Positions 43,342-52,465 of a stretch of DNA of 64,000 nt are shown here, one piece after another. The stretch covers positions 4,047 through 68,046 of the forward strand of contig CAWFUJ010000003.1 of the NCBI GenBank assembly GCA_963818985.1, read 5' to 3'. Made by a program: the position numbers and the translations under genes. A model generated the notes under the pieces. That model ran no database searches, was not told the DNA's origin, and worked only from the letters and a program-made list of their open reading frames with translations. This stretch comes from JAFEDN01 sp963818985. GTDB taxonomy: Bacteria > Pseudomonadota > Gammaproteobacteria > Coxiellales > Coxiellaceae. The stretch's first letter is position 1. Each line of letters starts with the position of its first letter.

Positions 43342-44472
43342 TCAAAGAAGACCAAAAAGAAATGGTTTTGCCCTCACTGAATCAAATACTTTATCGCGGT
43401 TATAAATTTCTTCTTCTAATCGGCGGGCTTCAGCAAAAAAAGAATGGTCGTTACTACTGACAGGGTGGAGAGATTCTTTTGAAATCCCGAGAGTTTTTTC
43501 AGCAGAAGCTAATTGTTCTCCTAGAGGATTAAACTTTATTCTAATGGCTTTAACTTCCTCTGCAGATGCTTTTATATAACGTTGAGATGGACGGGAATAA
43601 ATTTTTTGTGGTGGATATTTATCTGCTCTATTTTCTTTGCCTAGTTTTCCGTCCCGCACGTAATATTGATTTTCGCTTAAATCCAAAATCGGCGATCTTA
43701 ATAATAAGCCAGGTACAGTCCAATCTTCTCTGTCTATGTTCTCAAGCCTCTTGTGAGTAAACCAGTTCGAATATAATGGGTCATTGCTATCAAAAGGAAT
43801 GGCCAAATCCACAGCAAGTTGTATAACTGCCGCAGCAGATAGTTTTTGGTCGAGCACCATCTGCCGTTTTGAAGGAAAATCTCGTACAATCGCAGTACAG
43901 AAAAATTTAGCCAACTGTTCTCCACCTGACTCAGAGGCGGGAAGTTTGGCAATAGCTGGTTGAAATCTACGACATAAATGTTCAGCGATTTCTGTCCAGC
44001 GGTGTTTTATTTTCATAGGATCATGTTTAACATCCTCAACTAGCGCTAAAAATCCTCGAGCTTTTGCAATCAGTTCATGCTCTTTGTTAACTTTCCAGAG
44101 GGCACATAAAACTGCCGGAATTGCAAAACTGGTAGCTGCCTGTGCATCAGTAAGTCTTTTTCCAGTTAGAAAATTAGCCACCACCCCCATACCTCCAGCG
44201 GCGACCATCATTGCGGTTATTTTTACAGCATCCTCGATATATTTTGTAATGGTTTCTTTCCAACTGGGATCTTGTGCATCAGTAGCAAGTCCTTTAGCAT
44301 CAAAATAGATATTTTCCAGTTGGTCAGCCAAAGTACGAATGAAACTGTGCTCTCTATCTCGAGCAATTTCAACTTGCTCTTTCAAGGCGTTGATTTTTTT
44401 CTCAGCTTCTTCTCTTTTTATTTCTTCTTTAGAGGCTTCATTGCCCATAAAGGCCATAAATCTTTTCTTCAT
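43342..44472 (-). CDS. Hypothetical coiled-coil/membrane protein, possible effector
   Basis: A 376-residue protein. Residues 10-60 are a charged coiled coil (SKEEIKREEAEKKINALKEQ). Residues 85-140 hold two hydrophobic helices (ITAMMVAAGGMGVVANFLTG, FAIPAVLCALWKV). The C-terminal 230 residues are soluble in appearance. No known family. It is transcribed divergently from the LRR-ankyrin-deaminase gene over a 230-base gap, so the two may share regulation. Confidence 0.55.
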   Translation of the reverse strand: MKKRFMAFMGNEASKEEIKREEAEKKINALKEQVEIARDREHSFIRTLADQLENIYFDAKGLATDAQDPSWKETITKYIEDAVKITAMMVAAGGMGVVANFLTGKRLTDAQAATSFAIPAVLCALWKVNKEHELIAKARGFLALVEDVKHDPMKIKHRWTEIAEHLCRRFQPAIAKLPASESGGEQLAKFFCTAIVRDFPSKRQMVLDQKLSAAAVIQLAVDLAIPFDSNDPLYSNWFTHKRLENIDREDWTVPGLLLRSPILDLSENQYYVRDGKLGKENRADKYPPQKIYSRPSQRYIKASAEEVKAIRIKFNPLGEQLASAEKTLGISKESLHPVSSNDHSFFAEARRLEEEIYNRDKVFDSVRAKPFLFGLL

Positions 44473-44704
44473 TTTTCAAACTCCATTGAAAAAATAGGCA
44501 TTATTATTACTTTGATTATGCTAATTTGTCAACGCTGCAGTGTGGTTGTTTATTGACTTCTCAAGACCACTTTCATACGATTGTGAGACTTGCTTTGGGG
44601 ATTTACCTGACCTGATAGATTGAGCAGCTATTATTTAGGAAAATTTCTAATTTGATAAAACCAAGAAGCGTTCGTTGATTAAGATTTTTTTTTTGGGGGG
44701 GATT

Positions 44705-47700
44705 ATGCTTCAAGATGAAAAAATTACTTCTAAGCTGGATGTAGCAACGGATATTTCGACCTCTTTGAAAGAGGAAATTAAAAAAAAAGATGCGCCAGAA
44801 ATCTCTCAGGATATTAAATCTAACATTAAAGAAAAATCACTTCACATAGAGAATAAAAAAATCACTCAGGATCTTTTAGGTAAATTGGTTCTACCATACC
44901 AAGCAAATCCAGAATTTGAAAACTTATTAATAAAAAGATGTTTTTTTGAGGAAAAAAGTTTAGAGACATTAGGAAAATTTGTGGGGACTCATCCATTCAT
45001 GAAATCATTTGAATGGGCAGATACTAGAAACTGTTTAACCAGTCAACACATCTCTCTTCTCCTAAATGGTTTCAAAGAGAGTAAAACCTTAGTATCTGTT
45101 GCATTAAAATCTATTATTTTTGATGATGACGTTGCCAAAAGTTTATCTGAATTATTAAAATCACTCAATTCTTTAAAAAATTTAACTGTTACTAATCAGT
45201 TCACTTATGATTCCAATAGTACACTTTTCGGAAAGAGGGTTTCTATCTCGAAAGGATTTTCTTTTAATGGATTAGAACTCATTGCTATCGCTTTAAAGTC
45301 TAATAATAACCTTCAGAATCTTGAGTTACGAGCTAATGCGTTTGCCAAAGGATTCGCTAATTCTCAAGTTAATAAAATATATAGCTATATTCTTGCTAAT
45401 CTCACCCTTTTACAATTTGATTTACAGTTATTAAGGGATCCTCGGGTTGACTACAGTAGAGGGACTAGAAACTGTTATTGGGATGAAGAGGAAGTATTTG
45501 TAGGGCGAATCTCTCACTTAGATCAAGGGAATAAATTTCTGGCCATCACTGCTAGAAATAAGATGCTTGATGATTTGATTAATAAGAGACAGACGAACTG
45601 GCCAGATAAAACAGTTATTTGGAACTATGCAGCAGTTCAGAAATTATTTTCAATAGAAAACTATGATCCAAGATTTTTATTTTTAGATAAACTTGTTGAA
45701 ATTAAACAGACTATTTCGATTATCAATAATTATTTAGAGAATACTTCCTCTTTAATTACTTTAAATTTATCCAATGCACTGTTAAATGTCGAGAATATTC
45801 AGAAACTATGTGGAGCATTGAAAAAGAATCGCTCCGTAACTGAGTTACATTTGGCTAATACCGATATGGATGATACCCATGTAGTTTTTATTGCCGAATT
45901 ACTCGATAAAGATTGCTGCTTACCATTGGGGTTTTTAAATCTTTCAAGGAATCATTTGACTTTTAAAGGTCTGAGCTTAATTGCTAAAAGATTAGTAGAA
46001 AATACCCAGTTATATCATCTGAATATCCGAAACAATCAGGTTAATGGTGAAGGATTGAATATCTTAGCAGAAGCGTTAATTCCTAACCGACATTTAACTA
46101 CTTTAGATTTGCTGAATAACTTAGAAATTTCTCTACTTCCTGAAAAAGAAAAGAAAGAGCAACTAGATAAGAACTTAAGAATCATTGAAGAATTTATTAG
46201 TATATTAAATCCGCCAATGGAAAAGGCCAAGAAAAACTTACAAAATAAAAGGAAATCAACCAGCGACGGAAAAAACAAAAACACCACTCTTACCCATATT
46301 AACCTGATTCCACCTAATGCATCTAGACCGCCTAATTATGGGGTTTATCAAACCAAAGTAAATATTAAATATTATGAAAAAAAAGAAAAAGAAATTGAAA
46401 AGATAGGGAAAAAACTTAAGCAATACCTCGATGAAAATATTAAAAAGAGTGGTGAATTAATTAGAACGATCACTCTTAATAACTTACCAAAATTTACAAA
46501 CTTATTAAAAGAAGTCAGCCTCTTTACCTTTTCTGAAAGTGGCGATTCCTTGTTACATCTTGCAGTCAATCAATCTGCATTGGAAATACTCCAAGAATTA
46601 ATCAGGCGGAAAATCAATCCTCATTTATTGAATAAAAACCGGTTAATGGCCATTGAAATTTGCAAAGAGGAAGGCAAGGGGACCAAAAATGATCAGGAAA
46701 TTTTCAATTTTCTTGATTCTTATCATGCTGATTTTTTCTCTTCAGATAGTAAGGCTTCAAAAACGATTACTGAAGATCCACAAAAAAAACGTCAAAAAAT
46801 CTCAGTTGATTCACCTCCCTTATCTCCATTCAAGCCCTTGGAACCTGGAATCAAAGAAGATAAGTCATTAAGAATAGATTCCCTCAGCAGTACTTCCAGT
46901 TCCAGTAGTTCGGGCTCTTCAAGCATGGGAAGCATCTTGTTTTCTAATATAGCTGCTGTTCCAATAGACGAAACCGTATTTTTTGATTTGATTATGACGG
47001 GAGGAAAATTTCAACTAATCAAAGCCATTAAAAATCAACCACAACTCACGATAGCTTATGGATCTCAAGGGTTACATTTGGCTATTCAAAACGGTCAAAA
47101 AGATTGTACTACCGTTCTGTTGGATTATGGGGTAAGCGTTGAAGGAGTAGACGAAAGAAAATACGACCCATTATATTCAATTGCTAGTGATCCAGACAAT
47201 GAAAACTTAGATATGGCCTTATTGTTAATTAGGAGAGGTGCAAAACCAAGTATTCCCACTTATGATCATGAGTTTAAAGTGAATAAATTTACCGGTCTAC
47301 ATAAAGTTGTAGCAACTGGGAAATATCGTTTGATGAAAATTTTCTTATCTTCTCCTTACTGCAATCCTAATCTTACGGATGAAAATCAGTTAACAACCTT
47401 AGATTGGGCTGTAGACCGTTATCATTTGCCTATGCTTTCCAGGTTATTGATCGATCGAAGAATGGAACCTGTCACTATTCAACGTTGTTTAAATCGAGTA
47501 ACGCAACATTATAAGAATGATAAAATTAACCCAAACTTCCAAACCATAGAAAAGCTTTTAAAGGATAGCCTGCAATTAAAAATACCTGATCAACACCCAG
47601 GAATACAGTGGACCAGACGCTTGCAAATCGTTTTTGGTAGTAATTATGGAAAAAATAAAAAAACAGTCGTTATTGACAGTGAAGCGGAACATGCAACACT

Positions 47701-48547
47701 CTGTCTACAAAATGAATTTTCCAGACAACGACTCTTCAAACTTGTGAGCGCTGAGGATGAGAAGGAACAAGAGGATGTTAAGGGAAATCCTGTCACCGCC
47801 AGTTTAATTTTTATTGCGTCAGGCAAAAAATATGTTAAAGGTGTTAACGAACAACGGATTACATTGCGAATAGGTTTGGACTTTATAGATAAACATCACT
47901 TCGATCTTTCAATTGTTGACGCGAAACAAAAACAAGATGAGCTAATTCATAGAGTCAGTTCAGCACCACCCGCTTTCTTTACTCATCCAGCAAAAAATCG
48001 AAAAAAACCTCCTTTAACTCCTGCTGAAATTAAAGAAAAATATAAGCAAGTAGAAACTGAAGGGGCTAAAAAAGGCTTGATCCTTGGTCTACCACTCCAT
48101 CACGGTGAACAGGCTTTGCTTTCCCATTTAGAAGATCTTGAAACTGTGAAAAAAATTGTAACTTCATTAGCCCAGCAACCTCAATTTGTGCAAGGCTGTA
48201 AAATTTATGGTGTGATTTTAAATATTCATAGCCCTCGTTATTGTTGCGAGAATTGTGAGGCCGCTATACTAGGTGAACAAAACTATCAAAAATCGAAATT
48301 CCTGCAAGCCTTATCCCTCCAATTGAAACAAATAGGATGTGTATTGCCCGTTTATAGCGATTTAAGAATGCTCACTCAAGTCAGCAGTTATATTCCTTTC
48401 CACCGAGATCCCATAGAAAATTCAGAGGAGATGATAACTCAAGTAGATTTTAGAGCATGTAATAATGATCTTATTCTAGAGAAAGACTTAAATTCAGTTG
48501 AGCCACAAGCTACTCAATATCATTCTCGCCAGTCCCTAGTTATGTAA
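44705..48547 (+). CDS. LRR-ankyrin protein with C-terminal deaminase-like domain, candidate effector
   Basis: A 1280-residue protein starting at the ATG at 44,705 behind a G-run (the open frame starts at a TTG, 44,675). Leucine-rich repeats of the RNase-inhibitor type cover about residues 185-220 and 355-470 (FLNLSRNHLTFKGLSLIAKR). Ankyrin-like repeats lie at about 612-650 (GDSLLHLAVNQSALEILQEL) and 785-920, separated by a poly-Ser linker near 735. The C-terminal ~150 residues contain LPLHHGEQALLSHL (His1133, Glu1135) and, 48 residues on, HSPRYCCENCEAAIL (Cys1181, Cys1184). H-x-E plus CxxC is the zinc/catalytic signature of the cytidine-deaminase-like fold known from bacterial toxins. Eukaryote-type repeats suggest action inside a host cell. 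Confidence 0.75.
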   Translation: MLQDEKITSKLDVATDISTSLKEEIKKKDAPEISQDIKSNIKEKSLHIENKKITQDLLGKLVLPYQANPEFENLLIKRCFFEEKSLETLGKFVGTHPFMKSFEWADTRNCLTSQHISLLLNGFKESKTLVSVALKSIIFDDDVAKSLSELLKSLNSLKNLTVTNQFTYDSNSTLFGKRVSISKGFSFNGLELIAIALKSNNNLQNLELRANAFAKGFANSQVNKIYSYILANLTLLQFDLQLLRDPRVDYSRGTRNCYWDEEEVFVGRISHLDQGNKFLAITARNKMLDDLINKRQTNWPDKTVIWNYAAVQKLFSIENYDPRFLFLDKLVEIKQTISIINNYLENTSSLITLNLSNALLNVENIQKLCGALKKNRSVTELHLANTDMDDTHVVFIAELLDKDCCLPLGFLNLSRNHLTFKGLSLIAKRLVENTQLYHLNIRNNQVNGEGLNILAEALIPNRHLTTLDLLNNLEISLLPEKEKKEQLDKNLRIIEEFISILNPPMEKAKKNLQNKRKSTSDGKNKNTTLTHINLIPPNASRPPNYGVYQTKVNIKYYEKKEKEIEKIGKKLKQYLDENIKKSGELIRTITLNNLPKFTNLLKEVSLFTFSESGDSLLHLAVNQSALEILQELIRRKINPHLLNKNRLMAIEICKEEGKGTKNDQEIFNFLDSYHADFFSSDSKASKTITEDPQKKRQKISVDSPPLSPFKPLEPGIKEDKSLRIDSLSSTSSSSSSGSSSMGSILFSNIAAVPIDETVFFDLIMTGGKFQLIKAIKNQPQLTIAYGSQGLHLAIQNGQKDCTTVLLDYGVSVEGVDERKYDPLYSIASDPDNENLDMALLLIRRGAKPSIPTYDHEFKVNKFTGLHKVVATGKYRLMKIFLSSPYCNPNLTDENQLTTLDWAVDRYHLPMLSRLLIDRRMEPVTIQRCLNRVTQHYKNDKINPNFQTIEKLLKDSLQLKIPDQHPGIQWTRRLQIVFGSNYGKNKKTVVIDSEAEHATLCLQNEFSRQRLFKLVSAEDEKEQEDVKGNPVTASLIFIASGKKYVKGVNEQRITLRIGLDFIDKHHFDLSIVDAKQKQDELIHRVSSAPPAFFTHPAKNRKKPPLTPAEIKEKYKQVETEGAKKGLILGLPLHHGEQALLSHLEDLETVKKIVTSLAQQPQFVQGCKIYGVILNIHSPRYCCENCEAAILGEQNYQKSKFLQALSLQLKQIGCVLPVYSDLRMLTQVSSYIPFHRDPIENSEEMITQVDFRACNNDLILEKDLNSVEPQATQYHSRQSLVM

Positions 48548-48610
48548 AGAATTTTGGTTTGTTATCTTCTTTTCACGATTCAGCTTCCAGGCGGTGTAAG
48601 TAAGAAGTGA

Positions 48611-48994
48611 TTAATTAGTGCCATATTTATGCGTCTGGCCAATTATTAATGATTGTAGTAGTTCTTTCACTCTTTCATGAGCCTTTGCCTTGGCTGTTTC
48701 AAGTAGCGCACCCTGTTCTGGGGAATTTTTTTGAATCCATTCTTCGGTCAAATGTCGAACCAGAAAACGAGTTTCTAATTCCCAGGAAAGTAAAGTTTTC
48801 CAGAGAAATGATTGTTGACTCTGGTTTAAAAGTGAGTTGCTGCTGTCGATATGGTTTGCCCTATTTGTTTCAGCAAGTAGTCCCGTGTGAATAAGCATGC
48901 GTGCATACTCGGACACGGAAAGCGCTTTTTGTTGGGAGAGTTTTTCAAGTTCATCTAAGTCAGCAGCGGGCAAACTGATGGCAATTCTGCGCAT
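48611..48994 (-). CDS. Ribbon-helix-helix (CopG/MobC-like) regulator
   Basis: A 127-residue protein. The N-terminal 45 residues (RRIAISLPAADLDELEKLSQ, KALSVSEYARMLIHTGL) have the RHH pattern of a beta strand followed by two helices. The tail is helical. RHH proteins regulate their own genes or serve as relaxosome or partition factors. Two 19-bp palindromes lie 71 and 102 bases upstream and are its likely targets; one is repeated exactly at 33,833. Confidence 0.75.
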   Translation of the reverse strand: MRRIAISLPAADLDELEKLSQQKALSVSEYARMLIHTGLLAETNRANHIDSSNSLLNQSQQSFLWKTLLSWELETRFLVRHLTEEWIQKNSPEQGALLETAKAKAHERVKELLQSLIIGQTHKYGTN

Positions 48995-49064
48995 GAGAAC
49001 CTTCTTGTTTTTTTGTTGTTCATCATTTAAATCTCATTATGAGTGTTAATTTAAGCGATTTTTC

Positions 49065-49114
49065 GTGATGTAAACTGCATCACTTTCAAAAAATCGTGAC
49101 ACACTTTACATCAC
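49065..49114. promoter_or_regulatory. Two palindromic operator-like sites (copy B)
   Basis: GTGATGTAAACTGCATCAC (49,065-49,083) and GTGACACACTTTACATCAC (49,096-49,114), 31 bases apart, about three helical turns. Copy A at 33,833 has the same pair 32 bases apart. They precede the RHH gene and probably bind its product. Confidence 0.65.
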
Positions 49115-49194
49115 TAGTCTACAAAAAACGCCAGAAATAAGCTATAAATGGTCAAAATCAAGAGAAATAACTATTAAAAATACTTTTTTTCTCT

Positions 49195-49292
49195 GCATGA
49201 CCGTATCGCACTATAAGGCACTCCAGTGCGAGGGGTGTGGATGGAAATTAGGCCATAATAACGAGATCTGAATAACATCTGAGATGATTCTA
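49195..49292. ncRNA. Conserved structured non-coding module (copy B)
   Basis: GCATGACCGTATCGCACTA starts a block similar to 33,974-34,100. Its hairpin is GCACT-CC-AGTGC (49,218-49,229), then GGTGTGG, then two ATCTG repeats 11 bases apart (49,266 and 49,277). The stem bases differ from copy A but remain paired, which suggests selection on structure. The strand and function are unknown. About 260 further bases to 49,552 show no gene. Confidence 0.4.
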
Positions 49293-49552
49293 TATTTTAT
49301 TTTTTATGAATTTCATACTTTTCCATGAATAAAATTTAAGTCATTTTGTACTATTTTTCGAGAATAATTGATAAGTGAACTATTCTACTCAAAGGAATTT
49401 TAAACCATGTCATAAAGTAAACAAGGTACTTTCTATAAATTAATTTATTCATACAAATGTATTCAAGTTAGTGTTATTTATTGTGACTTAAAGAAATTGC
49501 ATAACAGTCAAAATTTTCTAAACTTAATTTTGAATTATTCACAAAAGAGATA

Positions 49553-49681
49553 TTATTTTGGAACCGCGCTATGATCGCTATAACCTATAAAAGTGCCATA
49601 TTCTGCAAAACCCAAGTGTCGTCCATCTTGCAGTTTCAGGAATAAATCATTTTTTGGTACTAGAGAAATAAAATTTCCCAT
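49553..49681 (-). pseudogene. Alpha/beta hydrolase N-terminal fragment
   Basis: A 42-codon frame starting MGNFISLVPKNDLFLKLQDG and continuing RHLGFAEYGTFIGY. The DGR.L.FAEYG pattern is the usual start of alpha/beta hydrolases before the oxyanion-hole HG motif. Right after this the similarity stops at TAA, and no catalytic part is found downstream. A gene remnant. Confidence 0.5.
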
Positions 49682-49829
49682 CCATTAATCTCCGCATATC
49701 TGTTTGCCTAAGAATGCTTAAGGGTAACCAGCCATTAAAGGCTTAAAAAATCGCAACTTGATATCATTGAGAACAAGCCTAATAATAACAGGGAAAATTT
49801 ATTGATAAAACCCTCTTCAGGTATTGAAT

Positions 49830-51077
49830 ATGCGTACCCATTTTTTAATCGCCATACTCCTATCTTGTTTGCTGAATATCACATCTGCTTCAGCAATGAG
49901 CCAGGATGTTTTATTAGATAATCAGATTCAAAGTACTATTAATACTGAACGGGTTAAATATCGACTACCCGCTTTATCAGTCAGTATAAAGCTACCCGAA
50001 GAAACAGTAGCTAGAGAATACGTCAGCGGTTACTATACTCTTGAGGAAAAGAAAAAAATTACGCAGAATACTTTATTTCAAATTGGCAGTATCACTAAAA
50101 CATTTACGGCAACGATTATATTTAAATTAATTGAAAAGCATAAGGTCAAGCTCAGTGACCATTTAACCCAATGGCTTCCTCAATATTCTCGATGGCAGGA
50201 TATTACCATAGCAGATTTATTAAAACATACCAGTGGAGTTTACAATTATACGCAGGGTAAAAATTTTGATGATCTATTGAAACAAAATCCTGAAAAAATC
50301 TGGTCACTCCATGAATTAGCTGATATCGCTTATCATCATACTGATATTGCCAAACCAGGACAGAAATATGAATACACGAATACAGATTACGTATTGTTAG
50401 GTATGATTATTGAGAAAATTACTCATCAATTTTTGCAGCACATATTCGATGAGTATTTCAATAAATACCATTTATACAACACTTATTATCTGCCGTCGGG
50501 ATATCCTGATAATGTCAAAAATAGAATCGCACATGGCTATAATCAGGATGGCTTGTTTCGATTCAACACAGATGTCGCCGCCATAAATATGTCATTCAGC
50601 CCATCCTCCGGCGCAATGATCACTACACCGAGTGATATCATCCATTGGTTAAATCTGCTTTTTGAAGGAAAGATTATGACTCGTCAGTCATTAGTGAAGA
50701 TGATGACTATAATCTCTGAGACCGATGCCAAACCTATAAATTTACAAACCTTGGATTTTCGGAATCAACTATTTAAGAAGGATTTATTGACTGAAGTAGG
50801 TGTAGGCGCAGGTATGGGATTGGTTTATTTCAGAAATAATGGCTTTAATTGGGTACATGCAGGAGGCATGCCAGGTTACGAATCATTTTATGCCTTTAAT
50901 CCTTGCAACGGCACTTATCTGGTACTCATGTATAATGTCAAACCAAAACAGCAATTGATTTTCATAAAAATAGCCGAAAGCCTTTTTAAGGGGCTGAATA
51001 ATTCAGAGTTAGTCAGCGATCATATTAAGCGATATCAACAGAAAAATTTGTTACCGCAATATTGCAAAAGAAATTGA
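49830..51077 (+). CDS. Serine beta-lactamase-fold hydrolase, exported
   Basis: A 415-residue protein with a signal peptide (hydrophobic ILLSCLLNITSASA, cleavage about residue 23). It has the three active-site motifs of class C / PBP4*-like enzymes: SITK (SxxK) in LFQIGSITKTFTATI, the Tyr-x-Asn YTN in KYEYTNTDYVLLGMI, and HAGG in WVHAGGMPGYESF. It should act in the periplasm on peptidoglycan peptides or other esters; true antibiotic resistance cannot be inferred. I use the ATG at 49,830, two codons into the open frame. Confidence 0.88.
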   Translation: MRTHFLIAILLSCLLNITSASAMSQDVLLDNQIQSTINTERVKYRLPALSVSIKLPEETVAREYVSGYYTLEEKKKITQNTLFQIGSITKTFTATIIFKLIEKHKVKLSDHLTQWLPQYSRWQDITIADLLKHTSGVYNYTQGKNFDDLLKQNPEKIWSLHELADIAYHHTDIAKPGQKYEYTNTDYVLLGMIIEKITHQFLQHIFDEYFNKYHLYNTYYLPSGYPDNVKNRIAHGYNQDGLFRFNTDVAAINMSFSPSSGAMITTPSDIIHWLNLLFEGKIMTRQSLVKMMTIISETDAKPINLQTLDFRNQLFKKDLLTEVGVGAGMGLVYFRNNGFNWVHAGGMPGYESFYAFNPCNGTYLVLMYNVKPKQQLIFIKIAESLFKGLNNSELVSDHIKRYQQKNLLPQYCKRN

Positions 51078-51095
51078 AGAGATAAAAATTGGCTC

Positions 51096-52178
51096 ATGAC
51101 TACCGAGATGAAATCATTTAGAAAAATCATCCATGTTGATATGGATTGCTTTTACGCGGCTGTTGAAGAGCGTGACCAACCCGAATATCGAGATAAACCA
51201 TTAGCGGTGGGCGGTTCTGCAGATCAGCGTGGAGTGCTCTGTACCTGTAATTATGCCGCGCGTAAATTTGGACTTCATGCAGCCATGCCCACCAGGCGTG
51301 CTCTAGCTTTGTGCTCTGGATTAATTTTATTGCCGGTTAACATGGATAAATACCGACAAGTTTCTAAAGCAATTCAGCAGATTTTTCGAAATTTCACCTC
51401 GCTGATCGAGCCGCTTTCTTTAGACGAAGCTTATTTAGACGTTACGGATTGTACGCTATTACATGGCAGCGCCACACTCATTGCTCGCGAGATTAAACGC
51501 CAAATAAAACAGCAATTAGGCTTGACTGCTTCTGCTGGTGTCGCCCCCAATAAATTTTTAGCTAAGATTGCCAGCGATTGGCATAAGCCTGATGGGTTGT
51601 TTGTGATTACTCCGGATGAAGTGACTGATTTCGTTGCGGATTTACCCATAGAAAAATTAGCAGGTGTTGGAAAGGTGACAGCGAAAAAATTGCATCAGCA
51701 GGGGATGCTGACTTATCGAGATATTCAACTGTATACTTGCCTTGAGCTACGGCATCAATGGGGTAAGTTTGGCCAGCGTCTTTATGAGCTATGCCGGGGT
51801 ATTGACGAACGATCAGTAGAGCCCAACCGCATTCGGCGTTCGTTGAGCGTAGAACAAACTTTTTCCGTAGATTTGCCAGATCTACAGTCAGCACGAACGA
51901 TTGTTGAAGTATTATTTCAAACATTAAAGACTCGGTTGTCCCACTATGCCGATCGCCCTATTAAGCGACAATTTGTCAAGATTAAATTCCATGATTTTAC
52001 CCAGACAACAATTGAATGCGTTAATCAGCAGTTGGATTTACCGATTTTCCAGCGCTTATTAGATTCGGGATTTTTGCGTGGTCAAAAACCTATGCGGTTA
52101 ATTGGCTTAGGAGTGCGTTTTAGTGAAACCGTTCAAAGTGTGGGAAATTTTCAACAAATTTCTATGTCGTATCTTTAA
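51096..52178 (+). CDS. dinB: DNA polymerase IV (Y-family translesion polymerase)
   Basis: A 360-residue DinB. The catalytic carboxylates lie in IIHVDMDCFYAAVEERD and in PLSLDEAYLDVTDCT. The thumb-region SAGVAPNKFLAKIASDWHKP and the HhH part LPIEKLAGVGKVTAKKL are clear. It copies past damaged bases. The start could also be the Met five residues in (51,108), which gives the more usual N-terminus. No LexA-type box is obvious upstream. Confidence 0.95.
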   Translation: MTTEMKSFRKIIHVDMDCFYAAVEERDQPEYRDKPLAVGGSADQRGVLCTCNYAARKFGLHAAMPTRRALALCSGLILLPVNMDKYRQVSKAIQQIFRNFTSLIEPLSLDEAYLDVTDCTLLHGSATLIAREIKRQIKQQLGLTASAGVAPNKFLAKIASDWHKPDGLFVITPDEVTDFVADLPIEKLAGVGKVTAKKLHQQGMLTYRDIQLYTCLELRHQWGKFGQRLYELCRGIDERSVEPNRIRRSLSVEQTFSVDLPDLQSARTIVEVLFQTLKTRLSHYADRPIKRQFVKIKFHDFTQTTIECVNQQLDLPIFQRLLDSGFLRGQKPMRLIGLGVRFSETVQSVGNFQQISMSYL

Positions 52179-52276
52179 GAGTCAGCTATACCAATAAAAT
52201 TAAGGCATTAAATTTCCATAAATATTTTTTCTAACACAGAAAAAATGCTTCGGATAAAGGAGCGGTAGAGACGGGG

Positions 52277-52457
52277 TTAAGCAGAATCAGTCCTATTTTT
52301 TCCGCAATGCCAGCATGCTGTAAACTGGCCTTCTAGTTGTTCGCCACAACGAGAGCATTTCCACGGGGCAGACGACTGAGGAGACAATGAGTTTTCTTGA
52401 ATAAGCTGCATTGTTTTATCATATTGTTTGTTATCCATAACCCATAATTCAGGCATA
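52277..52457 (-). pseudogene. DUF2007-type zinc-ribbon protein, C-terminal part, split by an IS
   Basis: The minus-strand frame encodes MPELWVMDNKQYDKTMQLIQ and a C-terminal zinc ribbon, CSRCGEQLEGQFTACWHCGK. The gene is cut at GCTGCAAT by the IS10-like element. The N-terminal part lies on the other side (53,762-53,915) and includes LLSAVDRTQLYLFKSILESE and, across the target site, AAGELPPIAAMPELWV. The intact protein would have been about 120 residues. Function unknown. Confidence 0.7.
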
Positions 52458-52465
52458 GCTGCAAT

